This document shows positions 11,137-22,702 of a stretch of DNA of 64,000 nucleotides, piece by piece. The notes below the pieces were generated by a model. It ran no database searches. It was not told the DNA's origin and worked only from the letters and a program-made list of their open reading frames with translations. Both the position numbers and the translations under genes were made by a program. The stretch is from Mercurialis annua (taxonomy: Eukaryota > Streptophyta > Magnoliopsida > Malpighiales > Euphorbiaceae), in NCBI RefSeq assembly GCF_937616625.2, contig NC_065577.1, positions 3,885,001 through 3,949,000 of the forward strand, written 5' to 3'. Position 1 is the first letter of the stretch, and each line of letters starts with the position of its first letter.

Positions 11137-13671
11137 ATGAATCGAGAGTGGATGTATGTTAGATATCAAGGAGGATATTTGCATCCAAGGTTTATAGAAG
11201 GGGTAGAGGAATTTGTGGAATTTTCAAAACGACATCCTGATTGCATGAATGGTGAGAAGATAAGATGTCCATGTGATCAAAAAAAATGTAGAAACAAAGG
11301 TTATCTTGAGGAGGATACTGTGAAATATCATCTTGGAAAGTATGGATTCATGAAAAATTATTATTGCTGGTATAGTCATGGAGAGACTTTTGTACCCACT
11401 CCAATCCAACCTACTCCTAGCATGGATTTAGAACATGAATTCCATGAAACTGAAACAACTAATCATGGTGATTTCTTCAAATCAATGATGCAAGATGTTA
11501 TTGGTCCTTCTGAAGTTCCCCATTCAATAGAAGAGAGTCCAAATTTAGAAGCCCAGCGTTTGTATGACATGCTTCGGGCATCTGAACAAGAGTTGTGGGA
11601 AGGAAATCCTGGCGGACATTCTCAATTATCCGCTGTTGCGAGATTGATGAATTTAAAGGCGGAGTTTCATTTTCCAGAAAGGTTATATGATGAGTTTTGC
11701 AAGTTTTTGTCAGAGGTTTTACCTCCTGATAATGTAATGACCGATAGCTTTTATAGCACAAAGAAGTTAGTGAGAAATTTAGGTCTACCGGTTGAGGTCA
11801 TTGACTGTTGCACAAATGGATGCATGTTATTTTGGAATGAAGATGTTCATCTTACTGATTGTAAGATATGCGGACATCCTCGATTTAAGAAACTAAGTGG
11901 TATTGCTAATCGGAAAAAAAGTATACCTTTTAAAAAGATGCATTATTTTCCGATTACACCACGTCTTCAGCGACTTTATGCCTCAAATGCAACGGCAAAG
12001 CATATGAGGTGGCATGGTGAACATGAATGGGAAGAAGATGGTATAATGCAACATTGCTCAGATTCTCCAGCTTGGAAGCACTTTAATGAGGTGAATCCAT
12101 TATTTTCTTCTGAGATTCGCAATGTCAGATTGGGTTTGTGCACCGATGGATTTCAACCATTTGGACAAACAGGGCGACAATATTCATCTTGGCCTGTAAT
12201 AGTGACACCGTACAATCTTCCACCCGGTATGTGCATGAAAGATGAATACATGTTCTTGGCGTTGATCATTCCTGGGCCCAAAAATCCAAAAGAAAGGTTG
12301 GATATTTTCTTGCAACCTCTAATTGCGGAGCTAAAACAGCTGTGGGAGTTCGGTGTGAACACATATGATATATCAACCAAGCAAAATTTTCAAATGAAAG
12401 CTGCCCTAATGTGGACGATTAGTGATTTTCCGGCATACTCAATGTTATCAGGTTGGAGTACATCGGGGAAGTTAGCATGTCCTTACTGCATGAGTGATTC
12501 TGACGCATTTACATTGACTAACGGCGGCAAGACATCATGGTTTGACAATCACAGAAAATTTCTACCACTATGTCATCAATTTAGAAGAAATAAAAAGTGG
12601 TTCAAAAAAGGAATTATGGTACAAGAAGTAGCCCCTGATATTAGATCTGGTTTAGAAATACTTGATGAAATTGAGGATCTTGGCCTACTTAAAGTAACAG
12701 AAATTGATGCGGAAGAAGTAAATGCAGGCATCTCAAAATTATGCGGTTGTGGTTGGAAAAAAAGAAGTATTTTTTGGGATTTGCCTTATTGGAGTACTAA
12801 TTTAATAAGGCACAACTTGGATGTTATGCATATCGAGAAAAACTTCTTTGATAATATATTCAATACAGTGCTAAATGTCCCGGGTAAAACAAAAGACAAT
12901 GCTAAGTCTCGAGAAGACTTGAAGGAATTCTGTTGTCGCCCGGAGTTGCATAAAGATGAAAGCACTGGAAAATATCCAAAGGCTTCTTTCACTCTAGACA
13001 AAAAAGAAAGGGAAGAATTATGTAATTGGGTTAGAGAACTCAAATTTCCTGATGGATATGTTTCCAACATGGGTCGATGTGTTGATATGAAGAAATTGAA
13101 ATTTTACGGGATGAAGAGCCATGATTGTCATGTGTTTATGCAAAGACTTATTCCAATCGCATTTCGTGAATTACTACCTGCAAATGTATGGCAAGCGTTG
13201 ACAGAATTGAGTCTTTTTTTCAAAAGCCTAACATCTACAGTTATTAAAAGGGATGAAATTGAGCGTTTAGAGCGAGATATTCCTACGATTTTGTGCAAGC
13301 TTGAGCGTATATTTCCTCCAAGTTTCTTTGACTCAATGGAACACCTTCCTATTCATTTGGCTTATGAAGCACGAATAGCGGGCCCAGTCCAATACCGATG
13401 GATGTATCCTTTTGAGAGGTATGAAATAATATGAATTGTGTCTATTATCTAAATTGTGATACAATTGTACTGTTATGTACATATCCTGATTAAAGGAAAT
13501 TCTTGTAGGTACCTTCGTAGGTTGAAAAATAATGTGAAAAATAAATCTCAAGTTGAAGGTTCAATTGCCAATGCGTACTTATTTGTTACGGATTTGACTT
13601 TTTGTCACAAAGTATTTGCCACGCCTTTTTTTGTAACAGCTAGAATTTTGTTACAAATCCGTAACAAATAG
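11137..13671 (+). CDS. CACTA transposase, Tnp2 family, C-terminally truncated
   Basis: Proposed exons are 11137-13418 and 13509-13671, about 814 residues. The first exon holds a transposase-associated domain near residues 3-85, with the zinc-ligand pattern CPCDQKKC, followed by the Tnp2 catalytic region (about residues 230-450). Then comes the start of a DUF4218-type region, recognised by HLPIHLAYEA and YRWMYPFER. Without splicing the frame stops at 13434. Joining AG|GTATG to TTGTAG|G restores the conserved continuation YLRRLKNNVKNK and EGSIANAYL, supporting the intron. Directly after that the frame enters the right subterminal repeats and ends at 13671. The remainder of the family's usual C-terminus is absent, so the protein is probably not active alone. 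Confidence 0.85.
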
Positions 13672-13731
13672 CAGTTTGTTACGGATTTGTGACAGATTTT
13701 GCCGTCACAAATTGCAGGTTTTTTTGTAGTG

Positions 13732-14026
13732 TTAGAGGATATATATATATCTGATATACGTACTGATATATCAAGATTAGTTTGAGGTAACCGGAAAATT
13801 CTGTTTAATAAAATCTAAATGTCCAAAAAACATTAGGATTTAGGATTATATAAGAGGATAAAATATTTAAAATCAATATATATAGGACTAGGATATCTAA
13901 ACCCTACTCGTTAGTTGGTCAATATAAATACCATTCACGTACAGTCCTCTATTTCTAATTTTTTTTTATAAGATCAACAGATCACGAAGTTAAAAACTTT
14001 GATCATTGATTGATCAATAATTAATA
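13732..14026 (+). promoter_or_regulatory. Upstream region of the NAC-like gene
   Basis: Short spacer between the CACTA element and the NAC-like gene. A TATAAATA box lies near 13923, about 100 bases before the start codon. The CACTA insertion therefore sits within about 300 bp of the gene start and may displace upstream control elements. Confidence 0.45.
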
Positions 14027-15314
14027 ATGGATTCTAATGTAGGGTACGGTAAAAATAAATTTGAAGAACAATACTTAAACTTCATACCTCCTTGTTATCG
14101 GTTCGACCCGACCGACAAGGATTTAATTGATTTTTTAAATTTTAAAGTCAAATGTCTTCCCTTACCTCCCAATCCTATTCACGTAGAAGATATTTACCAG
14201 TACCATCCTCAGAATCTCACTGGTTAGTATGGTTTTATTATTTATTTATTTGCATGGTTCTGTATCTGAATATTTGTTAATTTTGTTTTTCTTTTTGATA
14301 GAGAGGTATAAGCTGATAAGAGAAAAGGAGTGGTACTTCTTTTCACCAAGAATTAAGAAGTATCCTAATGGAGAGAGGCCCGATCGATCGGCCAGCAACG
14401 GATTTTGGAAAGCGAGCGGAGCTCAAAAACCGGTTTCAAACTCCTTAGGATTCAAGATGAAACTTGAATATTATGAGAACAAAAATCCAATTCTAACAAA
14501 AAAGAGGAAGGCTACTATTGATTACAAGAAAACAACTTGGAAAATGCATGAATATACTTTCAAACACCCACACCAAGACAGAACCAATATGCAGGTACGT
14601 CGTATTCATCTACTTATTTTTTGAACTAATTCGTATATATTTTAATATTTATATTTAGTTCATGTGAATGTGGCAATCAGACATGTTATATTAAATGATA
14701 TATCCGTCGCTATATATATTAAATTCGCTCGTCTTTATTTTGTTTATCAGTTAGACGAATACGTGCTTTGCAAGATATACAATTCTAAGAAAGCAAAGAA
14801 GCAAGAGAATTATAAAGATGGAGCAGAGGCAGACAATACAAATTCCATGCCACAAAACAACGAAATAGTTGCATGCACTTCAAATTCAGCTGCAACAAAT
14901 TATTCTGCACATCAAATTACGCCACGGATAGATCCGTATTTACATGATAACTCGGTTGGACAATATGTCCAACATTCAGCTGATAATTACGGGTGGCTAC
15001 CTTCTCCTTCACATGATAATTATTTCTGGGAATTCAATAGTTGTAGCTACAATGCACCAAACCAGATACAAGATTCTTGGTGTTATAATAGCAATGAATT
15101 AATTCAACCCGTCAAATTCGAAGATGAGGCTTGGTTTGATAGCTGCATGGAGATGGATCCAGAATGCAATATTGACACAAACAATGATGAAGCTTCTTCA
15201 ATGCCACTACTAGCTTCGCAGGTTGCGGATCGTGAGAGTGATAACGGTGAGCTTAATCAGAAGAATGAAGCTACATCTGACACTGATCTACGTCTCAGAA
15301 AAGATCCTAAATAA
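14027..15314 (+). CDS. NAC-domain transcription factor-like protein
   Basis: Exons 14027-14222, 14302-14594 and 14751-15314 give 350 residues. The exon joins are GT-AG and keep frame. NAC subdomains appear in order: A (FIPPCYRFDPTDKDLIDFL), B (VEDIYQYHPQNL), C and D (EKEWYFFSPRIKKYPNGERP, then NGFWKASGAQKPV), and E (TWKMHEYTF, then LDEYVLCKIY). These match the DNA-binding and dimer fold. The variable C-terminal part, after residue about 175, is Asn/Ser-rich and acidic, as expected for a transcription-activation region. Several consensus positions are changed (PPCYRFDPTDKDL instead of PPGFRFHPTDEEL-type), so it is a divergent member. Its targets cannot be inferred. Confidence 0.88.
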
Positions 15315-16045
15315 ATTCATAATATAATGCAGCCTCATCGATGTTTTAATTTTTTTCTCTTATAAAAATTTTGGTCATTCTTATATTGTTGTAATAACAT
15401 CTATATTTTTATATTTGATTAGAAATCCAGCCTAAAATTTTCTGTTTTGTATGTGAGGTCCTACTCTATATTTATAATTAATTAGAATAGAAAACATATG
15501 TTTACAGTATATGTATGTTTTAAGACAAATTGGTACCGATTATAAGCTCATTATTTCATACTGTAATTTTAGTTCCCAATTTCAAAAAAAAAAAAAATTA
15601 ATGATTTTAGCCCATTCGCGTCTAATCAATTTAATAGTGGACATCCTTTCACATCAAAACCATTGAATTTTTTTGCATTTATCTGTCAAAAAACCATGCA
15701 AACGTAGAATCTAATAACATTCAAATTTGGCTAAAATTTCAAACATTTGAAAGTTTTGATTAGAATTAGAAAAAACTGAAAACCTTTGAATTTTTTGTCG
15801 ATTAAGTCTTGCCGCATCGGCATCGGCATGGTTTTTTGACATAGAAAAAAATAAGTTTGGATTGCCAAACATTTATTCTTCATCAGTTCTAAAATTTTCC
15901 ATGAAAGTTGTTGACGAAATAGAAGATCTAAAACCCCATCGATTAAATCATAGAATTGAAATTCTTTATATTAACTTATGATTAATAATTTCCAAAGTAC
16001 ACGAACAAAAAGTAACCTAATTACCAACTGTGTTCTGTAGTAATA
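15315..16045. other. Intergenic; left edge of a duplicated block
   Basis: AT-rich with no gene seen. From about 15945 the sequence matches 33220-33340, marking the start of a block duplicated at 33.2-36.5 kb. Confidence 0.5.
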
Positions 16046-16486
16046 CTAAATATTAGTATATAAAAGTAAATTTTGACTATCCCCTTTCAAAATCTTCCCA
16101 GCTTCCTCAAGCTTCTTTGAGATTTTATCAAAATATTTATCAATCTCATAAGGATCATTAGAAACTTGTTCAGCAAGCAAAGCAAGCCGGACATTCTTAT
16201 CAACCTTCCGAGTTTCGTCAAGCTTCTTATCGGTTTGGTCAAGATTCGGATCACTAGAATCTCGTTCGGCAAGAATTTCTTGGAGCAAAGCAATCTGAAG
16301 ACGAAGCCTTCTCTTGCGATCATGCTCAAGAATGTCATTGTTTATTGGTTTCTTGCGTATTACTCCATCGCTAATGTCATTAATAGTCTCTTGGATAAAG
16401 TTTCGGTTTATCAAGAATTTGTTGGCTTCAATGTATCCATTAGTGGCCGACCCTTTTGGTGGCTGTAGTCCAATTCCATTGAACAT
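16046..16486 (-). CDS. cwf21-domain (SRRM2/Cwc21-like) splicing factor ORF
   Basis: Single-exon frame of 146 residues. The N-terminus MFNGIGLQPPKGSATNGYI matches the conserved start of Cwc21/SRRM2-type spliceosome proteins. A region near residues 46-75 (RKKPINNDILEHDRKRRLRL) matches the cwf21 motif that binds Prp8 in the family. The C-terminal half is unusual: it repeats K-L-D/E-E-x-x-K units (KKLDETRK, KKLEEAGK), suggesting internal duplication. The long RS-rich tail of plant relatives is missing, so this may be a partial gene copy that still has an open frame. A telo-box-like AAACCCTA motif lies about 60 bases upstream. A copy with a nonsense codon is at 33342-33770. Confidence 0.7.
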   Translation of the reverse strand: MFNGIGLQPPKGSATNGYIEANKFLINRNFIQETINDISDGVIRKKPINNDILEHDRKRRLRLQIALLQEILAERDSSDPNLDQTDKKLDETRKVDKNVRLALLAEQVSNDPYEIDKYFDKISKKLEEAGKILKGDSQNLLLYTNI

Positions 16487-16547
16487 CTTTCTATCAACTG
16501 CAATAACTTCTCAGCTTCCAATTTCTTTTGCTGGTATGCGGAAGAAG

Positions 16548-16567
16548 AAACCCTAGGGTTTAGGGTT
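16548..16567 (-). promoter_or_regulatory. Telo-box-like motif upstream of cwf21 ORF
   Basis: AAACCCTA and its inverse (TAGGGTTTAGGGTT) occur together 62-81 bases upstream of the start codon. Telo-boxes are common in plant promoters and leaders of translation and RNA-processing genes. The paralogous site near 33825 is eroded. Confidence 0.45.
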
Positions 16568-17676
16568 CGAAGACTATTTATATATAAATTTGTTGAAAGT
16601 AAATTTTAGTTGTAAATGGATTTGTAATAATTTTGTTTGTTTTCCTAATTGTATATGGATTGAAATTGGGGCCAAAACTTAAAAATTTGATGTAATAAGG
16701 GTAAAAAATTAGAGAAATATTTTCCGCATATCAAATCACTAGCTATTAGCGATGACATGTAATTAATTTTAAGAAATTTTCAAAAAAGGAAACTATTAAC
16801 AATTTTAACTTTGAAAAGAAAAAGATAATTCACCCTATATATTTCCCTTGTCACTAGGTTGATATATCAGATTGTCAAATGCCATGGTGGAATTAGGCCA
16901 ATATTCACTATGCCACCTTGGATATAATCACTACATAGCAAAATGCCATATCGACCCTAAATCATCCCAGAGTTTCTTCTTTGGTTAGAAAAAAGCTGAA
17001 ATCCGGCGTTAAATCATTTTTCCGTCCGTAAAAGAGTAAAATCCAACGTCTAATCAGGATTTTTCTGTTGGTAATCAGCTTTTTTCTAATATGTTTTAAT
17101 TTATTTATCTACTTATTTATCTGCGCTTACTTTTTTAAAAGCTTGTATCATTGAAAAAAATTCATCTTTTCGATTTTTTAAAAAATCTCGAATCGTCAAT
17201 TTAATTAATGTTTTAATGTTTCATTTTAATTGTAACAATTTTATTTAAATTGAAGCGGAAAAATACCATTTATATTTGAAATTTTTTATGGTTAAGAGAC
17301 AAATTAATATAAAGCAATATGAAAAGCATGTTTGAATTTTTCTCCACTTTAATTTTAACAAATGCCATAATTAAAATTGAGAATTGACAAATATTTCAAG
17401 TTTTAAAATTAAAATTATGATCAAAAAAAATTATGATCAAAAAAAATTATAATGTACAATATTTTTAGACGATTAATCTTCTTTTTTTTTAACTGAACCA
17501 CTGCATAATTTATAGATTCTTATAAAATCGCTCAAGTTATCTCTCACACATCTCTCACACGCGTCGGTTAATAAGCTGACTCGCTGAGTGGATATGGATT
17601 CAAATGAACAATAAATGTAACCAAACCTTACACCCAACAAATCTGCACTTCTCCTGAGAGGCTGCTGTAGTTTGTT
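16568..17676. other. Spacer inside duplicated block
   Basis: Non-coding, AT-rich. Homology to the second block is clear around 16845-16960 (TTGTCACTAGG, GTCAAATGCCA, GGTGGAATTAGG against 35388-35500). A small inverted repeat lies at 16985-17089 (TTAGAAAAAAGCTGA against TCAGCTTTTTTCTAA), possibly a MITE remnant. Confidence 0.5.
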
Positions 17677-18158
17677 ATGGATTCGTATGGCCATTATCCT
17701 TTTCTGCTGTTTCTAGTTTCCTGCCAAATTACTTGGCACCATCATAAACATACAACACACCTATATAACTTGCTTTTAGCAAATAAATGGCAGACTATTC
17801 CTGCTCTAAGCCGGAAAAAAATTGCGCCTTGGGAACTCGTTCGATGTGCAGACACTAACAGCTGCAGCACATCGGCGATTAATGAAAAGGGTCAGTTTGT
17901 TGTGTACTCTGCTGATCGGGAACGATTTTCACTTCCTTTGGAGTATCTCAACAATGAAATTATCAGAGAGCTGTTCGACATGGCAGAAGAAGAATTTGGA
18001 TTGCCAACCAAAGGGCCTCTTAGTTTGCCATGTGTTGCCGAGTTCATGAGATACATCATTTCGTTAATCAAACGGCAGGTTACAAGAGATGTACAAAAAG
18101 CATGACTCATGTCTGTAGCTAGACTAGACAAATTCATCATAAGAGTTGAACACTAGTT
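17677..18158 (+). pseudogene. SAUR pseudogene (block A copy)
   Basis: Clearly homologous to the SAUR at 35892, but the region holding the native start codon is lost. In the intact copy about 130 bases separate the TATA box from the AAATAAATGGCAG coding sequence; here CTATATAACTTGC is fused almost directly to it. The only upstream in-frame Met (17677) corresponds to promoter sequence in the intact copy, where the same words (SYGHYPFL) are read non-functionally. A premature stop at 18103-18105 (GCATGA against GCATTA) removes about 25 C-terminal residues. The SAUR core (VVYSADRERFSLPLEYLNNE, FDMAEEEFGLP) is retained. A chimeric 142-residue protein could still be made, but pseudogene is preferred. 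Confidence 0.8.
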
Positions 18159-18689
18159 TTGTAGTGTCTAAAGAGACATTATCACAATGCATAGGTGTAA
18201 ATATATACAATTTTTTATCAAAAGTTCTCAAATTATTTTCATTATTCATTGCGTCAACCATTCAATACATTTCGTAGGACAATAGTACAATACCAAATTT
18301 GAATAGATGTGTAAGCATCAATCTAATAGAAACATCAAATGCAATCCGCACTTGATTATTCAATGCACTTCATGAAACATATCAATAACAAAAGCCAGTA
18401 GCTTGGTTTCCAAATATATAAAAAAAATGCATGACTTACTGCACAAACTAATTTTATCTAATGGAAGCTCTCAACAAATAGAAAATAACAGAAGCAATCA
18501 ACGAGACAGTAAAAGCTTACTGGCATGAGACAAACGCGGCTAGGATTCATTAATGCCACTTCAGGAATCGCGATATGGCTTAGCTCCTTAACTCTAGGAA
18601 AGGAATAGCGGTCTGATCTGTCGGAGCTCATTAAACTCAAGAAATCAAGAAGACCATTTATGTGAAAAGGAGAACTTGCGGAAATGGCT
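18159..18689. other. Intergenic; right edge of duplicated block and 3' UTR zone
   Basis: Homology to 36310-36470 continues to about 18320 (TTTCGTAGGACA, GCAAGCATCAA-like words). The rest is probably the 3' untranslated region of the minus-strand membrane protein gene. No other gene was seen. Confidence 0.45.
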
Positions 18690-21600
18690 TCAAACTCTTT
18701 CTACTATAAGCAATTGTTCAAGCTCCTCCCTTCGCTGCTCCAATTGCTGTTATTTTTAAAATGTGTTAGTTGATAAAGGAAAGAGTAACAACAGTCATTT
18801 ATCACATTGAGAGACATGAATGGACCGTAAAAAGAATTTATAATAAAACCATACCATATGCTCATACCAGTAAACATACAGGCAATAGACATCAAACCTA
18901 GAATTAGCAGGACTACTATTTCTACATATGAATTAATGCCATCACTTTTATCAATTAAAGGGAAAATAGATCCATAAAACTTCAACTACTGGTAACTAAA
19001 ATAAGCATAATATTTACTTTTCTTCATCGATAACCTTTGCAAATAGGCCATTGTTATATGTAACGACTGCTTGTTGAATACACAACAGTATAAGCTTTAG
19101 ATGTAAAAGAATGATTCAAAAACTGGGGTGCTCTATTAGAAACACAAAAAGATGTAGTCCTCATTAAAGGATGATGACAAAAAAAATAGGAAACCGAGGA
19201 GTTTGAACCTGTCAAATACTTGACAAACAAAATACAATCGTATCATCATGTATTACCAACATTTTGGCCTACGTTCCAGCAACCCAAATTAGCAGTTGAG
19301 GATGGTTTTTCTACTTGCAGGCAATGGCAAATCAATCAGAAGATGGTTAAGACAATTAATGCGAGGATTAGGCTACAAATGAGTTCAGAAAGGCCATCAG
19401 CCTGTCACTCGGACAAACATATATGTTTATAAGCATTCACATTTCCTTGTCCTTGTACACATCTTCCCGTGAGCACAATGAGAGGATGTCACAACTAAAA
19501 TCTAAAGCATACTTCCATAAACCAGAATAGGACCAAGACAAGGTTGGAAACTAAATCAGAAGCAAGAGCGTAGAATAAACTTTTACACAATTTACAATTC
19601 TTTCCATGGTAGTTGTAAACTTACCTCTAGATCCTTTATTGCTTGCTCTCTTGAAATTTCTTTCTGTTGTCGTGCACGTTTGAGAAATCCAATGCATAGA
19701 ACTCCCTATTATTGAAGTTGCAAGATATGAAAGATCATTAGTTTGGTGTGAAGATTCAATGTTCAGTCAAATTTGGTTTTTTTCTCTGCAAAAATCAGTC
19801 AACTAGATGTCTTGACAATTAGATATCAGTTATAGGACATAATAATTGTAGATAAACTTGCAAAACTTTTTGCTTGAGAAATAACAAGCAAATCAATCAT
19901 AAATTTGAGTTGGCCATTCCATTTGAATTAAGCCTATGGGAAACTAGTCATTGATTATCAATAGGTCATCTTACCAAGACAAGATAAACAAAGCCACAAG
20001 CAAGCAGCATATAGCTTGCTACATTTTGTAGTATAAAAAGATTCTTCTGCTTTGGTGAATACTCAGGGAAAGCTCTCGTCATGACTCCAACGCTGAACAT
20101 AATAAAAAATAATTTTCAAAATCCAAAGATAAATCATGAGTCTCCTTCATTACGACTCTCTAAGGATGTACTTTTCAGTGTCAGAAAATCAAGTAAAAAT
20201 TAAAAGTAAGTTCTTACTACAACATAAGACATACAAGATCTGCAGCATGCCCCTACCAGCCCAATACTCCAAAACCTGCAAATAAAAAATGTTACATAGT
20301 GATTCTTGGAAAAGGGTCTCTCAGCAAGTATGCTCTTAACAAAAAGTTGAAACATGCAATGCAGCAAAAGGGGAAAATTCACTAAAACCCAGCAACACAG
20401 CTAGTTTGGACTAAATCATCAATAAGAACTCTCTTGCAAAATTATACCAATTTTCATATGATTCGTTAAAAAAATGAATTAATCCAAATAAGATCACGAC
20501 CCTCAACGTGATTTGCAAATAAATATGAACTTCCCAAACTTGGCAAAATCAGCCACCGTCGTTCATGTTTGATGAACAAGAACCACGAAAACGCTACTAT
20601 GGACACCAAATATACACTATTCCAGCAGCCACATCAGCGTTTTTTCAACATAAGATAGGTCGGTGCTCCCATTTACCCGAAAAATGAAAGTTGGTGACCA
20701 ATTTTGCTTAAGCTTTTAAATTCAGGTTATAATTACGAAACACGTTAAAGCTCATAATTTATTTTCACAATTAACCTATAAAAATCACCAGGAAAAGAAA
20801 GATGAAGCAGAGAATTAAGATTCTCGCATTTTGTAGACTTTCGAATCAAGGTCTAAATCTTTTCCCTCTAAATTTTTCAAATAACCGTCACCAAAATTTG
20901 TACCTCCACACATACCAAACTATAATCAAATCAAACTTCCACAGGTTTTCCATATCCATGAATTGATTCATAACAAACATACATTTCTTGTATCAAAAAG
21001 ATAAAAACACTTCCACATAGCTACAATTAAAAATTGCAACAATGTCCTAAGAAAGATATAAAGAAAAAAGAAAGGTTATTGTCATAAGACATCCTCATCT
21101 TTCGCATTTTTTTTCAATTCAAGCACGCACTATATAACGCAACCTTAGCCTAAGTGCCTTATACGATATGGTTTCGGTCATTCAAATGGCTAAAACAACA
21201 TGTTTTCACAGAAACTAACGCATAAAACGACAATTGAGCTATAAGATGAAAAGTTTTGAGCTGAGACGTTTTCTAAATTGTACTTAAATCGAGTAAAAAC
21301 ACTTACTGGCAAGTACTTGATCATAAAACCCCACTCAGTCTCGGCAACAACCACAAAGCACGCAATCACAACCGCATAACACCTAAACACTCCATCAAAT
21401 ACCTAAAAAAAAAAATCAATTAACTATACATACAAATTTACAATTATAACTTTTAAAAAAAGTATACCGATAGAAAATTAATAGTAATACGTACATCGGA
21501 TCCGTGTTTGAAAGACCTGGCAGCAGAAAGAACATTAACGACGATACAAAGAACAGCCGTTAAAGCTGTTATAACGCTGAAACATCTACACACTACTAGA

Positions 21601-21722
21601 AACGGGTCGGGTCCTGCTCTTCTCAGCCTTGAACTTGACGATAGCCGTGGAACTGTCTCTCCTTCTGCTCCTACGCTTCCTACTCCGCTGCCGGTGGCGG
21701 TGGCGGTGCCGTTTTTCGCCAT
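18690..21722 (-). CDS. Multi-pass membrane protein, COPI-associated/TVP15-like (tentative)
   Basis: Six exons in minus orientation: 21495-21722, 21307-21402, 20235-20275, 19975-20092, 19625-19705 and 18690-18746. All introns are GT-AG and phases match, giving 206 residues. A low-complexity Ala/Gly/Thr N-terminus is followed by about four hydrophobic segments: residues about 42-68 (FLVVCRCFSVITALTAVLC), 81-98 (FRCYAVVIACFVVVAE), 108-125 around LEYWAGRGMLQIFVGV, and 143-170 (SYMLLACGFVYLVLGVLCIG). It ends in a charged coiled coil (REQAIKDLEQLEQRREELEQ). Topology and the WAGRGMLQIFVG signature suggest a small Golgi/COPI-associated membrane protein. That assignment is by resemblance only; the gene model itself is strong. 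Confidence 0.82.
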
Positions 21723-22073
21723 TTATTAATTTTGAAGAAATTCGAAGAAATTAAATGGAATTAATGGATTATTGATTTGTTTTGCTCAGTCGGTCCATCA
21801 TTTCTTTTTCTAGTTATTAAAAGTAGTTGTGGATTATTATAAGGCTAGATATTTTTTGATAAATATTAGGCTAGATATTATTTTCTCATAAAAATATCAC
21901 GAGTTTTTAAAAAATTCCAATAATCTAATTTAATAATGAAAAAACATTCTTTTAATATAAAGTTATCATATTTAAACACATTTCATAGAAAAAAGTCAAC
22001 TTATGCTCATATATAAATTTTCATTAAAAGTTAAATAATTGTTCTTCGAATATAGGTAACAACATCTCTTTAT
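21723..22073. other. Upstream region of the membrane protein gene
   Basis: AT-rich leader and promoter zone. No distinct motif was seen beyond general AT-richness. Confidence 0.35.
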
Positions 22074-22702
22074 GACACCGTTTGAATTGAGGGTTTTTAA
22101 AATTCATGAATTTTATTAAAATCGATGGATTTTAAATCAATGGAATGTAAATCCATTGATTTTAAAATTCCATCGTTTGGATTGAATATAAAATCAATGG
22201 ATTTTTAATACTCCCTCCGTCCCACTTTATAAGTCCCATTTGACTTTACACACAGATTAATTATTCTTGTCTTTTTATGTTTTTTCATGTTTTGCCCCTA
22301 TTAATGATAGTGGAATTTTCCATAGAACTCTTTTAAGATAACTAAAATAAGGGTAAAATAGGATATTCAATGCAAAAATATTCTAAAAATAGTAATGGGA
22401 CTTTTTAAATGGGACATCCTAAAATGGAATATGGGACTTCTTAAACGGGACGGAGAGAGTATTATTTATGGAAAATAATAAATAGTATAACAATCCATCA
22501 TCTATAAAAAATGGAGGATTTAGACTTTTCCACCTAGTAGGTGGGAAATCAAAACCCTCAAAAATGATGGATTGTAGAAAATGAGGGAATTTATAAATCC
22601 ATAGATTCTATTAATTTTTTTTCTAGGCAAACGATGGATTTTGTCCAAATCCATGGATTATTTAGAATTCATCGTTTAAAATCCATCAATCCAAACGGTG
22701 CC
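22074..22702. mobile_element. Tourist-like MITE with GNCACCGTTTG ends
   Basis: The left end GACACCGTTTGAATTGA matches the inverted right end GGCACCGTTTGGATTGA. TAT flanks both ends (22071-22073 and 22703-22705). The 629 bp includes a nested Stowaway element; without it the element is about 378 bp. Its sequence is dominated by AATCCATNGATTTT-type repeats. The 3-bp duplication and ends suggest PIF/Harbinger. Confidence 0.7.
22211..22459. mobile_element. Stowaway MITE nested in a Tourist-like MITE
   Basis: The classic end CTCCCTCCGTCCCACTTTAT matches the inverted right end CTCTCTCCGTCCCGTTTAAG. TA flanks both sides (22209-22210 and 22460-22461). 249 bp, non-coding. Stowaways are mobilised by Tc1/mariner transposases. 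Confidence 0.88.

Larger units (their letters stand above)
8837..13731 (+). mobile_element. CACTA (En/Spm-type) transposon, internally deleted
   Basis: The 4895-bp element has terminal inverted repeats CACTACTAAAAAACC and GGTTTTTTTGTAGTG (14 of 15 matching) and a 3-bp duplication, TTA, on both sides (8834-8836 and 13732-13734). Both subterminal zones (about 8850-9220 and 13570-13717) are packed with GTGACGAA/TTTGTGACGG-type repeats in both orientations, the usual binding sites for the accessory transposase protein. It carries one TNP2-type gene (11137-13671) that runs directly into the right subterminal repeats. The C-terminal part of that gene and the second CACTA gene are therefore missing. 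Confidence 0.93.

Noticed and set aside
21508..21729. Plus-strand ORF of 73 codons
   Set aside because: Antisense shadow of exon 1 of the minus-strand membrane protein gene.
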